Shown: positions 35,761 through 44,256, counted from the stretch's first letter. The stretch is DNA of 64,000 nt from JAWKRB01 sp041389885 (GCA_041389885.1 JAWKRB010000032.1:28741-92740); one strand, 5' to 3'. Program-made: numbers and translations. The notes: generated by a model not told the origin, from the sequence alone.

Positions 35761-36495
35761 TCAGGACTCCGTCGACGCCGCGGGCGTCGCCGCGGGCTGC
35801 TTCTTCGACGCGAGGCTCGCGGTCACCACGTGCGCGACGGTCTCGGTCGACGACACGATGGAGCGCACCTTGCGCTGAAAGAAGTTGTACGCGGCCACGG
35901 CGGGGATCGCGACGAGGAGCCCGATCGCCGTCGCCACGAGGGCCTCGGCCAGGGTGCCCATGACCGCGCCGGTGTCGAAGGTCGACGCCGCCGCGCCCGC
36001 GCCCTGCGCCGCGCGACGCGCCGCCTCGCGGGCCGCGGTCTCAGACTCCTTCAGCTTGTCGAAGGCCTGGATGATGCCGATGACCGTGCCGAAGAGGCCC
36101 ACGAAGGGGGCGTTGTTGCCGATGGTGCCGAGGAACGCGAGGTAGCGCTCGAGGTTGAGCCGCACCCGGGCCACGGCGCCGGCCATGGCCTCGTCCGCGG
36201 AGTGCACGCCGTCTTCGGCCTCGGCGAGGCCCGCGAGGGCGACGGCGGCCGCCGGCGACGGAGACTTCTCCAGGCGCTTGCGGGCGCCCTCGTGGTCGCC
36301 CTTGCGGAGCAGACCCCGGAGGTCGTCTGCGAGGCGGTCGAGGTCATCGTTGAGCGAGCGGTAGTACCGCGCGCGCTCCAGCATCACCGCCACGCTCGCG
36401 ACGGAGAGAATGACCAGGACCCACATCACCCACTCCGCGCCCAACATGGCGAAGGACGTGAACAGGCGAATCAGCGAGAAACCACCACCGTGCAT
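35761..36495 (-). CDS. exbB: ExbB/TolQ/MotA-family proton channel
   Basis: A 244-aa inner-membrane protein with three membrane helices. The first is near residues 20-42. Helices 2 and 3 flank the conserved core LGTIGNNAPFVGLFGTVIGIIQAF and GTLAEALVATAIGLLVAIPAVAAYNFF. The ATG at 36495 is preferred over the frame extension to 36567 because GAGAGGTG lies about 4-9 nt upstream and the protein then starts as usual. It is the first gene of exbB-exbD-tonB. Confidence 0.92.
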   Translation of the reverse strand: MHGGGFSLIRLFTSFAMLGAEWVMWVLVILSVASVAVMLERARYYRSLNDDLDRLADDLRGLLRKGDHEGARKRLEKSPSPAAAVALAGLAEAEDGVHSADEAMAGAVARVRLNLERYLAFLGTIGNNAPFVGLFGTVIGIIQAFDKLKESETAAREAARRAAQGAGAAASTFDTGAVMGTLAEALVATAIGLLVAIPAVAAYNFFQRKVRSIVSSTETVAHVVTASLASKKQPAATPAASTES

Positions 36496-36520
36496 TCGAC
36501 ACCTCTCACCGCGGCGCGCG

Positions 36521-37621
36521 TCAGTGCGCGTCGTCGGACCAGGCTTGGGGCGCAGGTTGGATGCCACCTGAGCCGTTCAGTTTCAACCCATCGACCGCTT
36601 CGGGCTTCATCAGCTCGCGCATCACCACCGTCGCGTAGGCGCCCGGCGGCAGCGTGAATTCAAAGCGCAGCGCGGAGGGCTCGCGCGTGATCGTCATGCC
36701 CTCGGCGCGCACGCGGACCGCGCGTCGCGCCCCCTCCGCGAGGTCGCCCGCGCGGGCGAGGTCGTCGAGGGTCACCCCCGACGCGAGGAGCGAGGCCTCT
36801 TCGCGGCGCCCGAGCTCCCCCGTGGCCCGGGGCATCTTCGGCCCGAACATCGGCCCCGTCGCGCTGGCCTCGAACGAGGGGTACAGCGCCGCGGCGTCGG
36901 CCTCGGTGATCGCCCAGGGGCGGCCGTGGGCGTGGCGCACCGCGAGGTCGCCGTCGACCCAGCGCGCGAGCTCCCCGGCGGTCACCCGCTCGGCGAGCGA
37001 CTCGTTGAACAGCGACGACTGCACCGACGACGCCAACAGCTTGCGCTGAAAGCGGTCGCGCGGCGCCGGGACCTCTCCGCGGAGCCAGCGCAGCCCCCGC
37101 TCGCGGTTCGCGCCGTCGCGGCCGAAGCGCTGCTCGCCGTAGTAGTTCGGCACGCCCGTGACCGAGAGCACGGCGTCGATGGCCCGCGCCCGCGCCAGCG
37201 CCTCGTCGAGGTCGGCGAGGCCCGTGACGCGCAGGGTGAAGCGGTTGCCGCGGAGGTGACCCGTGCGGATCTTGTTCCCGTGACGCGCCGCCTCGAGCAC
37301 GCGGAGGCCCTCGAGCTCGAGGCCCAGCACCCGCGCCGGGTCGACCCGGGGCACGGAGATCCACTGGGTGGTGCGGGCGTGGCGGTCGTTGAGCCCGGCG
37401 TAGCCGACGTCGCGGGGGTGCACCCCGAGGGCGCGGGCGATGCGCTCGACGGCGTCGGGGGTGGTGACCCCGCGCTTCTCGACCCGCGCGAGGGTGTGCT
37501 CGCCGCTGCCGCTCGGCTCGTACGAGGGGAGCTCGTCGACCACGAAGTCGTCGACGCTCGCGCGCAGCGCGCCGCCGGTGCCAGGGAGCGAGGCGGTGAG
37601 GTAGGGGTGCGTCTGTTCCAT
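36521..37621 (-). CDS. truD: TruD-family tRNA pseudouridine synthase
   Basis: A 366-aa enzyme expected to make pseudouridine 13 in tRNA. Family motifs: FVVDELPSYEPSG, GYAGLNDRHARTTQ with the catalytic Asp 79, RGNRFTLRVTG, and PNYYGEQRFGRDGAN. The residue before the catalytic Asp is Asn 78, where most TruD proteins have Lys (KDR). This may alter RNA contact or activity, but the rest of the active site is intact. The C-terminal part retains the FTLPPGAYATVVMRELMK ending. It stands 25 nt upstream of exbB on the same strand. Confidence 0.92.
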   Translation of the reverse strand: MEQTHPYLTASLPGTGGALRASVDDFVVDELPSYEPSGSGEHTLARVEKRGVTTPDAVERIARALGVHPRDVGYAGLNDRHARTTQWISVPRVDPARVLGLELEGLRVLEAARHGNKIRTGHLRGNRFTLRVTGLADLDEALARARAIDAVLSVTGVPNYYGEQRFGRDGANRERGLRWLRGEVPAPRDRFQRKLLASSVQSSLFNESLAERVTAGELARWVDGDLAVRHAHGRPWAITEADAAALYPSFEASATGPMFGPKMPRATGELGRREEASLLASGVTLDDLARAGDLAEGARRAVRVRAEGMTITREPSALRFEFTLPPGAYATVVMRELMKPEAVDGLKLNGSGGIQPAPQAWSDDAH

Positions 37622-37676
37622 GCGCGCGACGGGGGCGCTCAGAGCACCAACAAACGGGTGATAGGGTGGCGTCGCG

Positions 37677-38231
37677 ATGAAAAGCTCCCCCGCGGTGTGC
37701 GTGTTCTGCGGCTCGTCCCCGGCGGTCGACCCGGCGTATTTCGAGCTCGCGAGGGAGCTCGGTCGCGCGCTGGCCGCGCGGGGCGCGACGGTGGTCTACG
37801 GCGGCGCGAGCGTCGGGATGATGGGCGCCCTCGCCGACGCCGCCCTCGAGGCCGGAGGACGCGTCGAGGGCGTGCTCCCTCGCCGGCTCACCGAGCGCGA
37901 GCTCGCGCACCGCGGGCTCACCGAGCTCGTGCTCGTCGAGCGCATGGACGAGCGCAAGGCCGAGATGCTCCGACGCAGCGACGCCTTCGTCGCGCTCCCC
38001 GGCGGCTTCGGCACCCTCGACGAGCTCTTCGAGGTCGCGACGCTCGTGCAGGTCGGCGAGTTTCACAAGCCCGTCGCCGTGCTCGACCCGCACGACTACT
38101 GGTCGGGCCTCTTCGCGTGGATCGACCGCGCCTGCGCCGAGGGCTTCGTGCCCGAGCCCGTGCGCGGGCTCATCGCGCGGCGGGGGAGCGTGGCGGAGCT
38201 CCTGGCGTGGCTCGACGAGGTGGTCCCGTGA
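37677..38231 (+). CDS. LOG-family Rossmann-fold phosphoribohydrolase
   Basis: A 184-aa protein of the LOG/TIGR00730 family, long misannotated as lysine decarboxylase. It has CVFCGSSP at the start, VYGGASVGMMG, MDERKAEML with the catalytic Arg, and PGGFGTLDELFE with the catalytic Glu. Members release the base from nucleoside 5'-monophosphates, including cytokinin nucleotides. It is the first gene of a four-gene run in which each stop overlaps the next start by 4 nt. A TAGGGT hexamer lies 9 nt before the ATG. Confidence 0.92.
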   Translation: MKSSPAVCVFCGSSPAVDPAYFELARELGRALAARGATVVYGGASVGMMGALADAALEAGGRVEGVLPRRLTERELAHRGLTELVLVERMDERKAEMLRRSDAFVALPGGFGTLDELFEVATLVQVGEFHKPVAVLDPHDYWSGLFAWIDRACAEGFVPEPVRGLIARRGSVAELLAWLDEVVP

Positions 38232-39265
38232 GCGAGGCCTGGCGACGCGTCGAGGCGGTGCTCGACGACGCGATCCGCGCGAGGGTCACCCCCGGCGCCT
38301 CGCTCTGCGCGGCGGCGCGCCGCCGGGGCGAGTGGCGCTACGCCCAGCTCGCCCGCGGCGCCCTCGCCTGGGACGAGCCCGGCGACGCGCGCGAAGACTC
38401 CCTCTATGACCTCGCGTCGCTCACCAAGCCCTTCACCGCCTGGGCCGCGATGCGCCTCCGCGACCGCGGCGCCCTCGACCTCACCGCGCCGATCTCGCGC
38501 TACCTCCCCGAGCGCCGCGGCGCCCCGGCCGCCGCGCGCAGCCTCGACGCGCTGCTCTCGCACCGCGCGGGGCTCGCCCCGTGGCGCCCGCTCTTCGAGG
38601 GCGCCGACCCCGCCGTCGCGGGCGCGAACCGAGAGATCGCCCTCGACGCGCTCTGGCGGGAGCTCCCCGGCGAGGAGGGCGCGGCGGTGTACAGCGACCT
38701 GGGGTACATCCTCGCGGGGGAGGCCCTCGCGGCGGCGCGCGGCCGGCCGCTGGAGGAGGCGCTGGAGGAGTGCGATGTGCTTGGGGCGCTGAGGTTTCGG
38801 TGCGATGAGCCCGCGCGCTGCGCGCCCACCGAGCGCTGCGCCTGGCGCGGCCGCGTGCTCCGGGGCGAGGTGCACGACGAGAACTGCTTCGCCCTCGGCG
38901 GCGCGGCGGGGCACGCGGGGCTCTTCGGCGACGCGCGGGCGGTGTGCGAGCGGGGCGTGGCCATGGTCGACGCGCTGCGCGGGGGAGAGGGCTGGGCGCT
39001 GGACATGCTCCGCGCGCGGCCGGGGGGGTCGCACCGCCTGGGCTGGGACACGCGGAGCCCCGTTGGGTCCTCCGCGGGCGCGCGCATGGGCCCGAGGACC
39101 TTCGGGCACCTGGGCTTCACGGGCACCTCGCTGTGGTGCGACCCCGACGCCGAGGTCGTGGTCGCGCTGCTCACCAACCGCGTGCACCCGAGCCGCGAGG
39201 GCGCGGGCATTCGCGCGCTGAGGCCGGCGGTGCACGACGCCGTGCTCGACGCCCTGGCGCCATGA
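38228..39265 (+). CDS. Serine hydrolase of the beta-lactamase/PBP fold
   Basis: A 345-aa class C beta-lactamase-like protein. SLTK (64-67) gives the Ser-x-x-Lys nucleophile. YSDLGY (about 155) stands where YxN is usual, with Asp for Asn. HLGFTG is in place of the KTG-type third motif. No signal peptide is present, so it is probably cytoplasmic and acts as an esterase or peptidase rather than an antibiotic-resistance enzyme. The GTG overlaps the LOG stop (GTGA), and its stop overlaps the next ATG (ATGA). Confidence 0.85.
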   Translation: MSEAWRRVEAVLDDAIRARVTPGASLCAAARRRGEWRYAQLARGALAWDEPGDAREDSLYDLASLTKPFTAWAAMRLRDRGALDLTAPISRYLPERRGAPAAARSLDALLSHRAGLAPWRPLFEGADPAVAGANREIALDALWRELPGEEGAAVYSDLGYILAGEALAAARGRPLEEALEECDVLGALRFRCDEPARCAPTERCAWRGRVLRGEVHDENCFALGGAAGHAGLFGDARAVCERGVAMVDALRGGEGWALDMLRARPGGSHRLGWDTRSPVGSSAGARMGPRTFGHLGFTGTSLWCDPDAEVVVALLTNRVHPSREGAGIRALRPAVHDAVLDALAP

Positions 39266-40026
39266 GGCCCCCTCGCACGGTCGTCGCGGCGACGCTCGCG
39301 GCGCTGCTCCCCGCCCCCGCCCTCGCGCAGCCCCCGGCCCCCGACGAGGACCTCGAGGCGCTGCGCGCGGTGGTGCACGCGCGGCAGGTGGCCGAGGCGA
39401 TGGCGCAGAGGCGCAGATGGCGGCTCTCGCTGGGCCTCGGGGTGGCGGCGAACACGCCCTTCGAGGTGATCCAGCCCGAGCGACAGGTGCGCTTCGACGG
39501 GGGCTTCTCGGGGGTCTTCTCGGCGAACGTGACCCGCGGGTTCACCGAGCTCTTCGACCTCTACGCGAGACTCGAGGTCTCGCTGCCGCTCCAGGGCACG
39601 TCGATCCCCACGTCGATTCGCGACGCCGTCGCCGAGCAGCCGTGCGCGGGCAGCCGACGCTTCGAGCTCCCGCTGGGCCTCGGGGGCCTTGGGACCCTGG
39701 AGCTCGGGCTCCGGGTGCGCGCCCTCGACGCGCGCTCGCGCTTCTTCGTGGGTCTCGGCGTGCGGGTCGCGGCGCGCTGGGCCGAGGCCTCGGGCGCGTG
39801 GTCGGTGCACTGCGAGGCCCTCGACGGCAGCCGCGCGCTGCTGGGCGCGGGGGAGCTCCGTGAGTCTCCCGTGGTCACCGACCTGGGCGCGTCGCTGGAG
39901 ACGGGCTACCAGTTCGGCGCGAGCCGCGCGTGGGAGGTGGGGCTGCGGCTCTCCCTCGGCGGCATCGCCGACGGGGACATCACGGCGCGCACCGGGCAGT
40001 GGTACATCGCGTGGTCCCCGTGGTGA
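39262..40026 (+). CDS. Predicted outer-membrane beta-barrel protein
   Basis: A 254-aa protein with a signal peptide (about 1-25, ending PALAQ). Strand-like alternating segments then run to the end (for example LSLGLGVAANTP, FVGLGVRVAARW, VGLRLSLGG). The C-terminus ends in Trp-Ser-Pro-Trp, compatible with barrel insertion. No known family is recognised. The ATG overlaps the previous stop, fixing the start. Its co-translation with a lipoprotein downstream suggests the two work together at the outer membrane. Confidence 0.72.
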   Translation: MRPPRTVVAATLAALLPAPALAQPPAPDEDLEALRAVVHARQVAEAMAQRRRWRLSLGLGVAANTPFEVIQPERQVRFDGGFSGVFSANVTRGFTELFDLYARLEVSLPLQGTSIPTSIRDAVAEQPCAGSRRFELPLGLGGLGTLELGLRVRALDARSRFFVGLGVRVAARWAEASGAWSVHCEALDGSRALLGAGELRESPVVTDLGASLETGYQFGASRAWEVGLRLSLGGIADGDITARTGQWYIAWSPW

Positions 40027-40370
40027 GAGCGCGCTCCGCGACGTGGCTGCTCCTGGTCGCGCTCCTCGGGTGCGTGCGCTGGGAGCCCCTCACCACGGCG
40101 TCGCTCCGCGCGTCGGGGACGGGCCTCGCGCTGCAGCGCATCCGCGTCGCGGGCGACGGCGCCCCGAGAGAGCTCACCGTGCGCGGCGTGCGCGCGGGCG
40201 TGCTCGAGGGCTGGACCCCCTCGGGACGCCCCGCCCGCGAAGACCTCTCCGCCGTGCGCCGGGCCTGGCTCCGGCGCCCCGACGAGCTGCGCACGGCGGC
40301 CCTGATCGCCGGGGTCTACGCCGTGATCTTCACCGTGAGCGCCGCGGCGCTGATCATCGACCGACGCTGA
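40023..40370 (+). CDS. Small lipoprotein with C-terminal membrane helix
   Basis: A 115-aa protein. VRARSATWLLLVALLGC gives a lipoprotein signal (LLGC, Cys 17). The C-terminus has a strong hydrophobic helix (ALIAGVYAVIFTVSAAALII, about 91-110), unusual in a lipoprotein. The GTG start overlaps the barrel gene's stop by 4 nt. The last 17 nt overlap the convergent gene 40354-41088. Function unknown. Confidence 0.68.
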   Translation: MRARSATWLLLVALLGCVRWEPLTTASLRASGTGLALQRIRVAGDGAPRELTVRGVRAGVLEGWTPSGRPAREDLSAVRRAWLRRPDELRTAALIAGVYAVIFTVSAAALIIDRR

Positions 40371-41088
40371 GCGCCGACGCGAGAAAGGCCGCGCCCGCCA
40401 CCGCCGCCGACGCGATGAACGCCGCGGCCCGGCGGCGCGCGCGCCCCATGCTCGCGCGGTCGGCGGCGCGGCGCTCGGGGTCGACCGCCGCGGACCCGCC
40501 GCTCGACGCGCGAAAGGGCGCGCGGGCGTCGGCCGTGGCCAGCGCCTCGTGCAGCGCGCGGCAGCGGTCCAGGCACTCGAAGAGCGACGCGAGCAGCGCC
40601 GAGAGGTCGTCGCGGGTGATGCCGCCGGTCCACCGCAGGGTGAGCACGTCGGCCGAGAGCCGCAGCGCGGGGCCGTCGTCGCTCGGGGGGAGCCGCGAGA
40701 GGCTCGCGCGCAGGGAGCTGTCGAGGAGGTGCGTGGCCACCGCCGCGGGCGCGGCCTCGATGATGAAGCGCTTATCGAAGGGCGCGTCGCCCACGCACAG
40801 GTCGAGGGTGAGCCCGAGGAGCTTGTCGAAGCCCTCGCCGGGCAGCTCGGGGCGCACCGAGAGCTCCGCCGCCGCGCCGCTGCGCCTCGCCGTGATCGAC
40901 CACTTCGCGCCGCCCAGTCGCGCCTGCTGCGCCGAGATCTCGAGCTCGTGCTCGCCGCGCCCGCAGCGCATGACGACGAAGCTCCCGCCGAAGCGCGTGG
41001 CGCCGACGGCGCCTCCGACGGCCGCGACGGCGTCGACGAGGAGGGCGTGGACCGAGGTGGCGAAGCGGGCGGTGACGGGGTGACTCAT
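40354..41088 (-). CDS. Hypothetical protein with C-terminal membrane anchor
   Basis: A 244-aa protein of unrecognised family. The soluble N-terminal region (about 1-200) has mixed alpha/beta character. It is followed by a basic stretch (PERRAADRASMGRARRR) and a single membrane helix (AAAFIASAAVAGAAFLASAL) at the end, so it is probably tail-anchored in the inner membrane with the body in the cytoplasm. AGGAGG lies about 9 nt before the ATG. It follows the lipoprotein gene 41130-41978 by 41 nt on the same strand. Confidence 0.7.
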   Translation of the reverse strand: MSHPVTARFATSVHALLVDAVAAVGGAVGATRFGGSFVVMRCGRGEHELEISAQQARLGGAKWSITARRSGAAAELSVRPELPGEGFDKLLGLTLDLCVGDAPFDKRFIIEAAPAAVATHLLDSSLRASLSRLPPSDDGPALRLSADVLTLRWTGGITRDDLSALLASLFECLDRCRALHEALATADARAPFRASSGGSAAVDPERRAADRASMGRARRRAAAFIASAAVAGAAFLASALSVGR

Positions 41089-41129
41089 GGGCGTAGGCCT
41101 CCTGAGGGTGCGGCGACGCCGCAGGAGGT

Positions 41130-41978
41130 TCAACGTCCGTGCCGCGGCGACGCTTCCGTGAGACCCGCGTCGGGCGCGGTGCTTGGCGGCGGCACGCAGG
41201 CCCCGATCGCGTCGCATCGCAGCGCGCCGGGGCAGCGCCCCTGGTCGCAGTCGGCGAGGCACGCGTCCCAGCGCCGAGAAGGGTCGTTCACAGCCGAGAC
41301 CGACCTGGCCGTGGCCCCGTCGACACACCCCCTGCCGCTCCAGCGCCACGGATCGACCGGCGGGAGACACAGGGTCCCCTCCCCCGCCCGGGCGCACACC
41401 GCGCCGCCCTCGCAGTCGGCGTCGGCGACGCAGCCCCGAAACCAGCGCGCGGCGGGCGCGGGGAGGCGGTCGTCGTCGGCGACCACCCGGAGGGTCACCG
41501 AGGGGGCCGCGCCGCCGTCGCGGGCCACGGCGTCGGTGACCCGGTAGGTGCCGAGCCGCACGATCGAGAGCGAGACGATCTGCACGCTGATCGTCGGCGT
41601 CGGGCACGGCGCGGGGACCGCCGGGGGGCCCTGGTCGCTGCGGTCCCACCGCGCCCGGAGGCGCACCCGGATCTCGTCGCCCACGCGCTCGGCGTTGGCC
41701 CAGTGCGCGCGGTACCCGCAGGGGATCTCGGCCCCCACCACCACCGAGGGCGCGCTGCCCGTGGGCGCAGGGTTGGCGAGGAGGTGCATCCAGCGCAGGG
41801 GCACGTCGAGGTCGCGCCGGTCGGCCGACGGACCCATCGCGGGCACCGCGGCGATGGTGCGCACCCGCGCGCCCGCGTCGGCCGCGCGCGGCTCCGCGGG
41901 GCACTCAGGCGGCGGGCGCTTGGGCTTGCAGGACGTCGCGAGCGCGAGGGCAGCGACGAGGGTGTAGATCCTCCGCAC
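41130..41978 (-). CDS. Cys-rich lipoprotein of unknown function
   Basis: A 282-aa protein. VRRIYTLVAALALATSC is a lipoprotein signal with LATSC as lipobox. The C-terminal third has a cluster of cysteines (VADADCEGGAVC, CLPP, GCVDG, CLADCDQGRCPGALRC) that resembles the small Cys-rich modules found in other lipoproteins of this window. The GTG at 41978 is chosen over the GTG at 41999 because it starts the signal directly. It is divergent from the SCP2 gene. Role unknown. Confidence 0.72.
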   Translation of the reverse strand: MRRIYTLVAALALATSCKPKRPPPECPAEPRAADAGARVRTIAAVPAMGPSADRRDLDVPLRWMHLLANPAPTGSAPSVVVGAEIPCGYRAHWANAERVGDEIRVRLRARWDRSDQGPPAVPAPCPTPTISVQIVSLSIVRLGTYRVTDAVARDGGAAPSVTLRVVADDDRLPAPAARWFRGCVADADCEGGAVCARAGEGTLCLPPVDPWRWSGRGCVDGATARSVSAVNDPSRRWDACLADCDQGRCPGALRCDAIGACVPPPSTAPDAGLTEASPRHGR

Positions 41979-42009
41979 GGTGGCTGTGCCCTCTATCACG
42001 CGGTCGTCG

Positions 42010-42063
42010 TTGACGCATCGCGCGGCGTGATGCTATCCCGCGGCCCGCTGAATGACCATTCAG
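42010..42063 (+). promoter_or_regulatory. Promoter with overlapping 16-bp palindromic operator (TetR-like)
   Basis: TTGACG (42010-42015), an 18-nt spacer and TATCCC (42034-42039) form a plausible promoter. The sequence CTGAATG-AC-CATTCAG at 42048-42063 is an inverted repeat with 7-bp arms sitting at the expected transcription start. TGAATG/CATTCA half sites are common in operators of TetR-family regulators of fatty-acid metabolism. The downstream SCP2 and acyl-CoA racemase genes fit that theme. Confidence 0.6.
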
Positions 42064-42109
42064 TCGCGTCCTCACGCACGAAGGGCGCAACCAACCCACG
42101 GAGGCTGTC

Positions 42110-42448
42110 ATGGCGGTCGATATTCAGAAGCTGTTCAACGAGAGCATCCCCGGCGCGCTCGCGCGCAAGGGCGACGACGCCCGCAAGATCGGGGGCAAGT
42201 ACCAGCTCAACATCTCGGGCGAGGGCGGCGGCCAGTGGTCGATCGACCTCGTGTCGAACCCTCCGACCTCCGCGGCGGGCGTGTCTGAAGACGCGCAGGT
42301 GACCATCGACGTCGCCGAGGCCGACTTTCAGACCCTCGTCGCCGACCCCGCGGCGGGCATGAAGCTCTTCTTCGCCGGCAAGCTCAAGGTGAAGGGCAAC
42401 CAGATGCTCGCGATGAACCTCCAGAAGCTCTTCAAGCTGATGGACTGA
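42110..42448 (+). CDS. SCP2-type sterol/lipid-binding protein
   Basis: A 112-aa single-domain SCP2 protein. It has the conserved QLNISGEGGGQWSIDL, then EDAQVTIDVAEADFQTLVADP, and the C-terminal GKLKVKGNQMLAMNLQKLFKLM. SCP2 domains bind acyl-CoA, fatty acids or sterols in a hydrophobic tunnel. GGAGG lies 5 nt before the ATG. The upstream palindrome suggests control by a repressor that senses a lipid ligand. The next gene encodes a branched acyl-CoA racemase, supporting a role in lipid catabolism. Confidence 0.92.
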   Translation: MAVDIQKLFNESIPGALARKGDDARKIGGKYQLNISGEGGGQWSIDLVSNPPTSAAGVSEDAQVTIDVAEADFQTLVADPAAGMKLFFAGKLKVKGNQMLAMNLQKLFKLMD

Positions 42449-42511
42449 CGCGCCCCTCGCGCGTCCCCCGCCCCTCTCGGTCGCGCCCTCCGGCGTGTAC
42501 TCTCCGCCTCG

Positions 42512-43708
42512 ATGACCTCCATGCTCCGCGACCCATCGCGCCGCCCCCTCACGGGCGTGCGCGTGCTCGACCTCACGCGCCTGCTGCCGGGCCCCTTCGC
42601 GTCGCTGGTCCTCGCCGACCTCGGCGCGCAGGTCGACAAGGTCGAAGACCCCGGACAGGGCGACTACCTCCGTCACATGCCCCCCGCCGCGGGCGGCGTG
42701 AGCGGCGCGTTCTTCGCGCTCAACCGCGACAAGCGGAGCCTCGTGCTCGACCTCAAGAACCCCGAAGGGTCCGCGCTGCTGCGACGTCTCGCGCGCGCCT
42801 ACGACGTGGTGCTCGAGGGCTTTCGCCCGGGGGTGCTCGCGCGGCTGGGGTGCTCCCACGAGGCGCTCCTCGCCGAGAACCCGCGGCTCATCGTCTGCGC
42901 CATCACGGGCTACGGGCAGGACGGGCCGCTCGCGCAGCGCGCGGGGCACGACATCAACTACCTCGCGCGGGCGGGGGTATTGGGGGTCACGGGTCCGTCG
43001 GGGGGCGCGCCGGCGGTGAGCGGGGTGCAGATGGCCGACGTCGCGGGCGGCGCGATGTGGGCGGTCATCGGCGTGCTCAGCGCGCTGCGCCAGCGCGACC
43101 TCACGGGGGTCGGAGGCGTGGTCGACATCGCGCTGTGCGAAGGCGCCCTGCCCCTCGCGGCGTTCTCCCTGGGCGCGATCGCCGCGGGGGAGCCCTCGGC
43201 GCCGCGGGGCGGCTCGGTGCTCGACGGGGGCGTCGCGCCCTACAACACCTACCTCACCCGCGACGGCGAGGCCGTCTCGCTCGGCGCGCTGGAGCCGAAG
43301 TTTCTCATGGCCTTCGCCGCGGGCACGGGTATGGACCTCGACGCCGACGCGCTCCGCCCGGGGCCCCACCAGGTCGCCCTGCGCGCGCGCTTCGCCGAGC
43401 TCTTCGCGTCGCGCACCCGCGCCGAGTGGGAAAGCTTCTCGATCGAGCACGACTGCTGCCTCGAGCCCGCGCTGCGCCCCGAGGAGCTCGTCGACGACCC
43501 CCAGCACCGCGCCCGCGGCGTGTTCTTCTCCGTGCGCGACGAGGGCGGCGAGGCGCGCACGGTCTATCGCACGCCGGTGGGCGCGGGCGACGCGGTGCCG
43601 CACCACGCGGCGCGGGCTGCGGGCGCCGACGCCGACGCGGTGCTGCGCGACGCGGGGCTCGACGAGGGCGCGATCCGCGCGCTGCGCGCGGCGGGAGCCC
43701 TCGGGTGA
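42512..43708 (+). CDS. CaiB/BaiF-family enzyme, probable alpha-methylacyl-CoA racemase
   Basis: A 398-aa family III CoA-transferase-fold protein. GVRVLDLTRLLPGPFASLVLADLGA is the family start. His 146 (GHDINYLA) and Asp 176 (MADVAGG) are 30 residues apart, as are the His-Asp catalytic pair of mycobacterial alpha-methylacyl-CoA racemase. The GHDINY form favours racemase over formyl-CoA transferase. The enzyme would invert 2-methylacyl-CoA for beta-oxidation in the cytoplasm. A TACTCT hexamer lies 8 nt before the ATG and no Shine-Dalgarno sequence is seen. Confidence 0.88.
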   Translation: MTSMLRDPSRRPLTGVRVLDLTRLLPGPFASLVLADLGAQVDKVEDPGQGDYLRHMPPAAGGVSGAFFALNRDKRSLVLDLKNPEGSALLRRLARAYDVVLEGFRPGVLARLGCSHEALLAENPRLIVCAITGYGQDGPLAQRAGHDINYLARAGVLGVTGPSGGAPAVSGVQMADVAGGAMWAVIGVLSALRQRDLTGVGGVVDIALCEGALPLAAFSLGAIAAGEPSAPRGGSVLDGGVAPYNTYLTRDGEAVSLGALEPKFLMAFAAGTGMDLDADALRPGPHQVALRARFAELFASRTRAEWESFSIEHDCCLEPALRPEELVDDPQHRARGVFFSVRDEGGEARTVYRTPVGAGDAVPHHAARAAGADADAVLRDAGLDEGAIRALRAAGALG

Positions 43709-43709
43709 G

Positions 43710-44126
43710 TCACGCCTGACCGGCGCGGCGGGAGGAGCCCTCGCGCACCTTGCGCACGACCCCCGAGCGACGCGGCGGCGAGGCGAGGCGCTCGCAGAGC
43801 AGCCCGAGGCCGATGGGCTTCCAGATCACCGCGCCGAGCGCGTGCGCGCGGCACAGGACCTCGGCGTCGACGCCGCCGCCGGTGAGGAAGATCACGTCGA
43901 GCTCGGGCAGGTGCGCGAGCGCGACCTCGGCGAGCCTCGCGCCGTCGACCCCGTCGAGCTCGAGGGCGAAGAGCCCTCGCGCCCAGGTCACCCCGCGCTC
44001 CAGGGCTCGAACGACGTCGTCGTGACTCGAGAACGCATCGACGCCGACGCCGCGAGCGCGGAGCGACTTCACGATGTTTGTTTGGAGCTCTTCGTCCTTC
44101 TCGACCAACACGACCCGACCGGCCAT
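43710..44126 (-). CDS. Degenerate (pseudo-)receiver domain protein
   Basis: A 138-aa stand-alone CheY-like domain. The acidic pocket is partly kept (EKDEE, with Asp 11 and Glu 12), as are Thr 82 (IFLTGGG) and Lys 103 (VIWKPIG). Aligning GVDG with the usual GMDG places Ala 54 where the phosphorylated Asp should be (ALELDGVDG). It should therefore not be phosphorylated in the normal way and may work as a protein-interaction or decoy domain. GGAGG lies 5 nt before the ATG. No histidine kinase is nearby. Confidence 0.78.
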   Translation of the reverse strand: MAGRVVLVEKDEELQTNIVKSLRARGVGVDAFSSHDDVVRALERGVTWARGLFALELDGVDGARLAEVALAHLPELDVIFLTGGGVDAEVLCRAHALGAVIWKPIGLGLLCERLASPPRRSGVVRKVREGSSRRAGQA

Positions 44127-44256
44127 CACCGCCTCCAGGCTTCGATCTCTGCACGTCCTCCGTCAGAAATACAACCGCCCTCGCGAGGCCGACGCGGGCC
44201 GCGCGCTCAGCGCTGGAGCATCGCCGCGATGCCCATGACCATGCCGATGGCGACGA

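Noticed and set aside
38228..39265. Antibiotic-resistance beta-lactamase
   Set aside because: There is no signal peptide, YxN is YSD and the KTG-type motif is HLG. This fits the broad esterase/peptidase branch.
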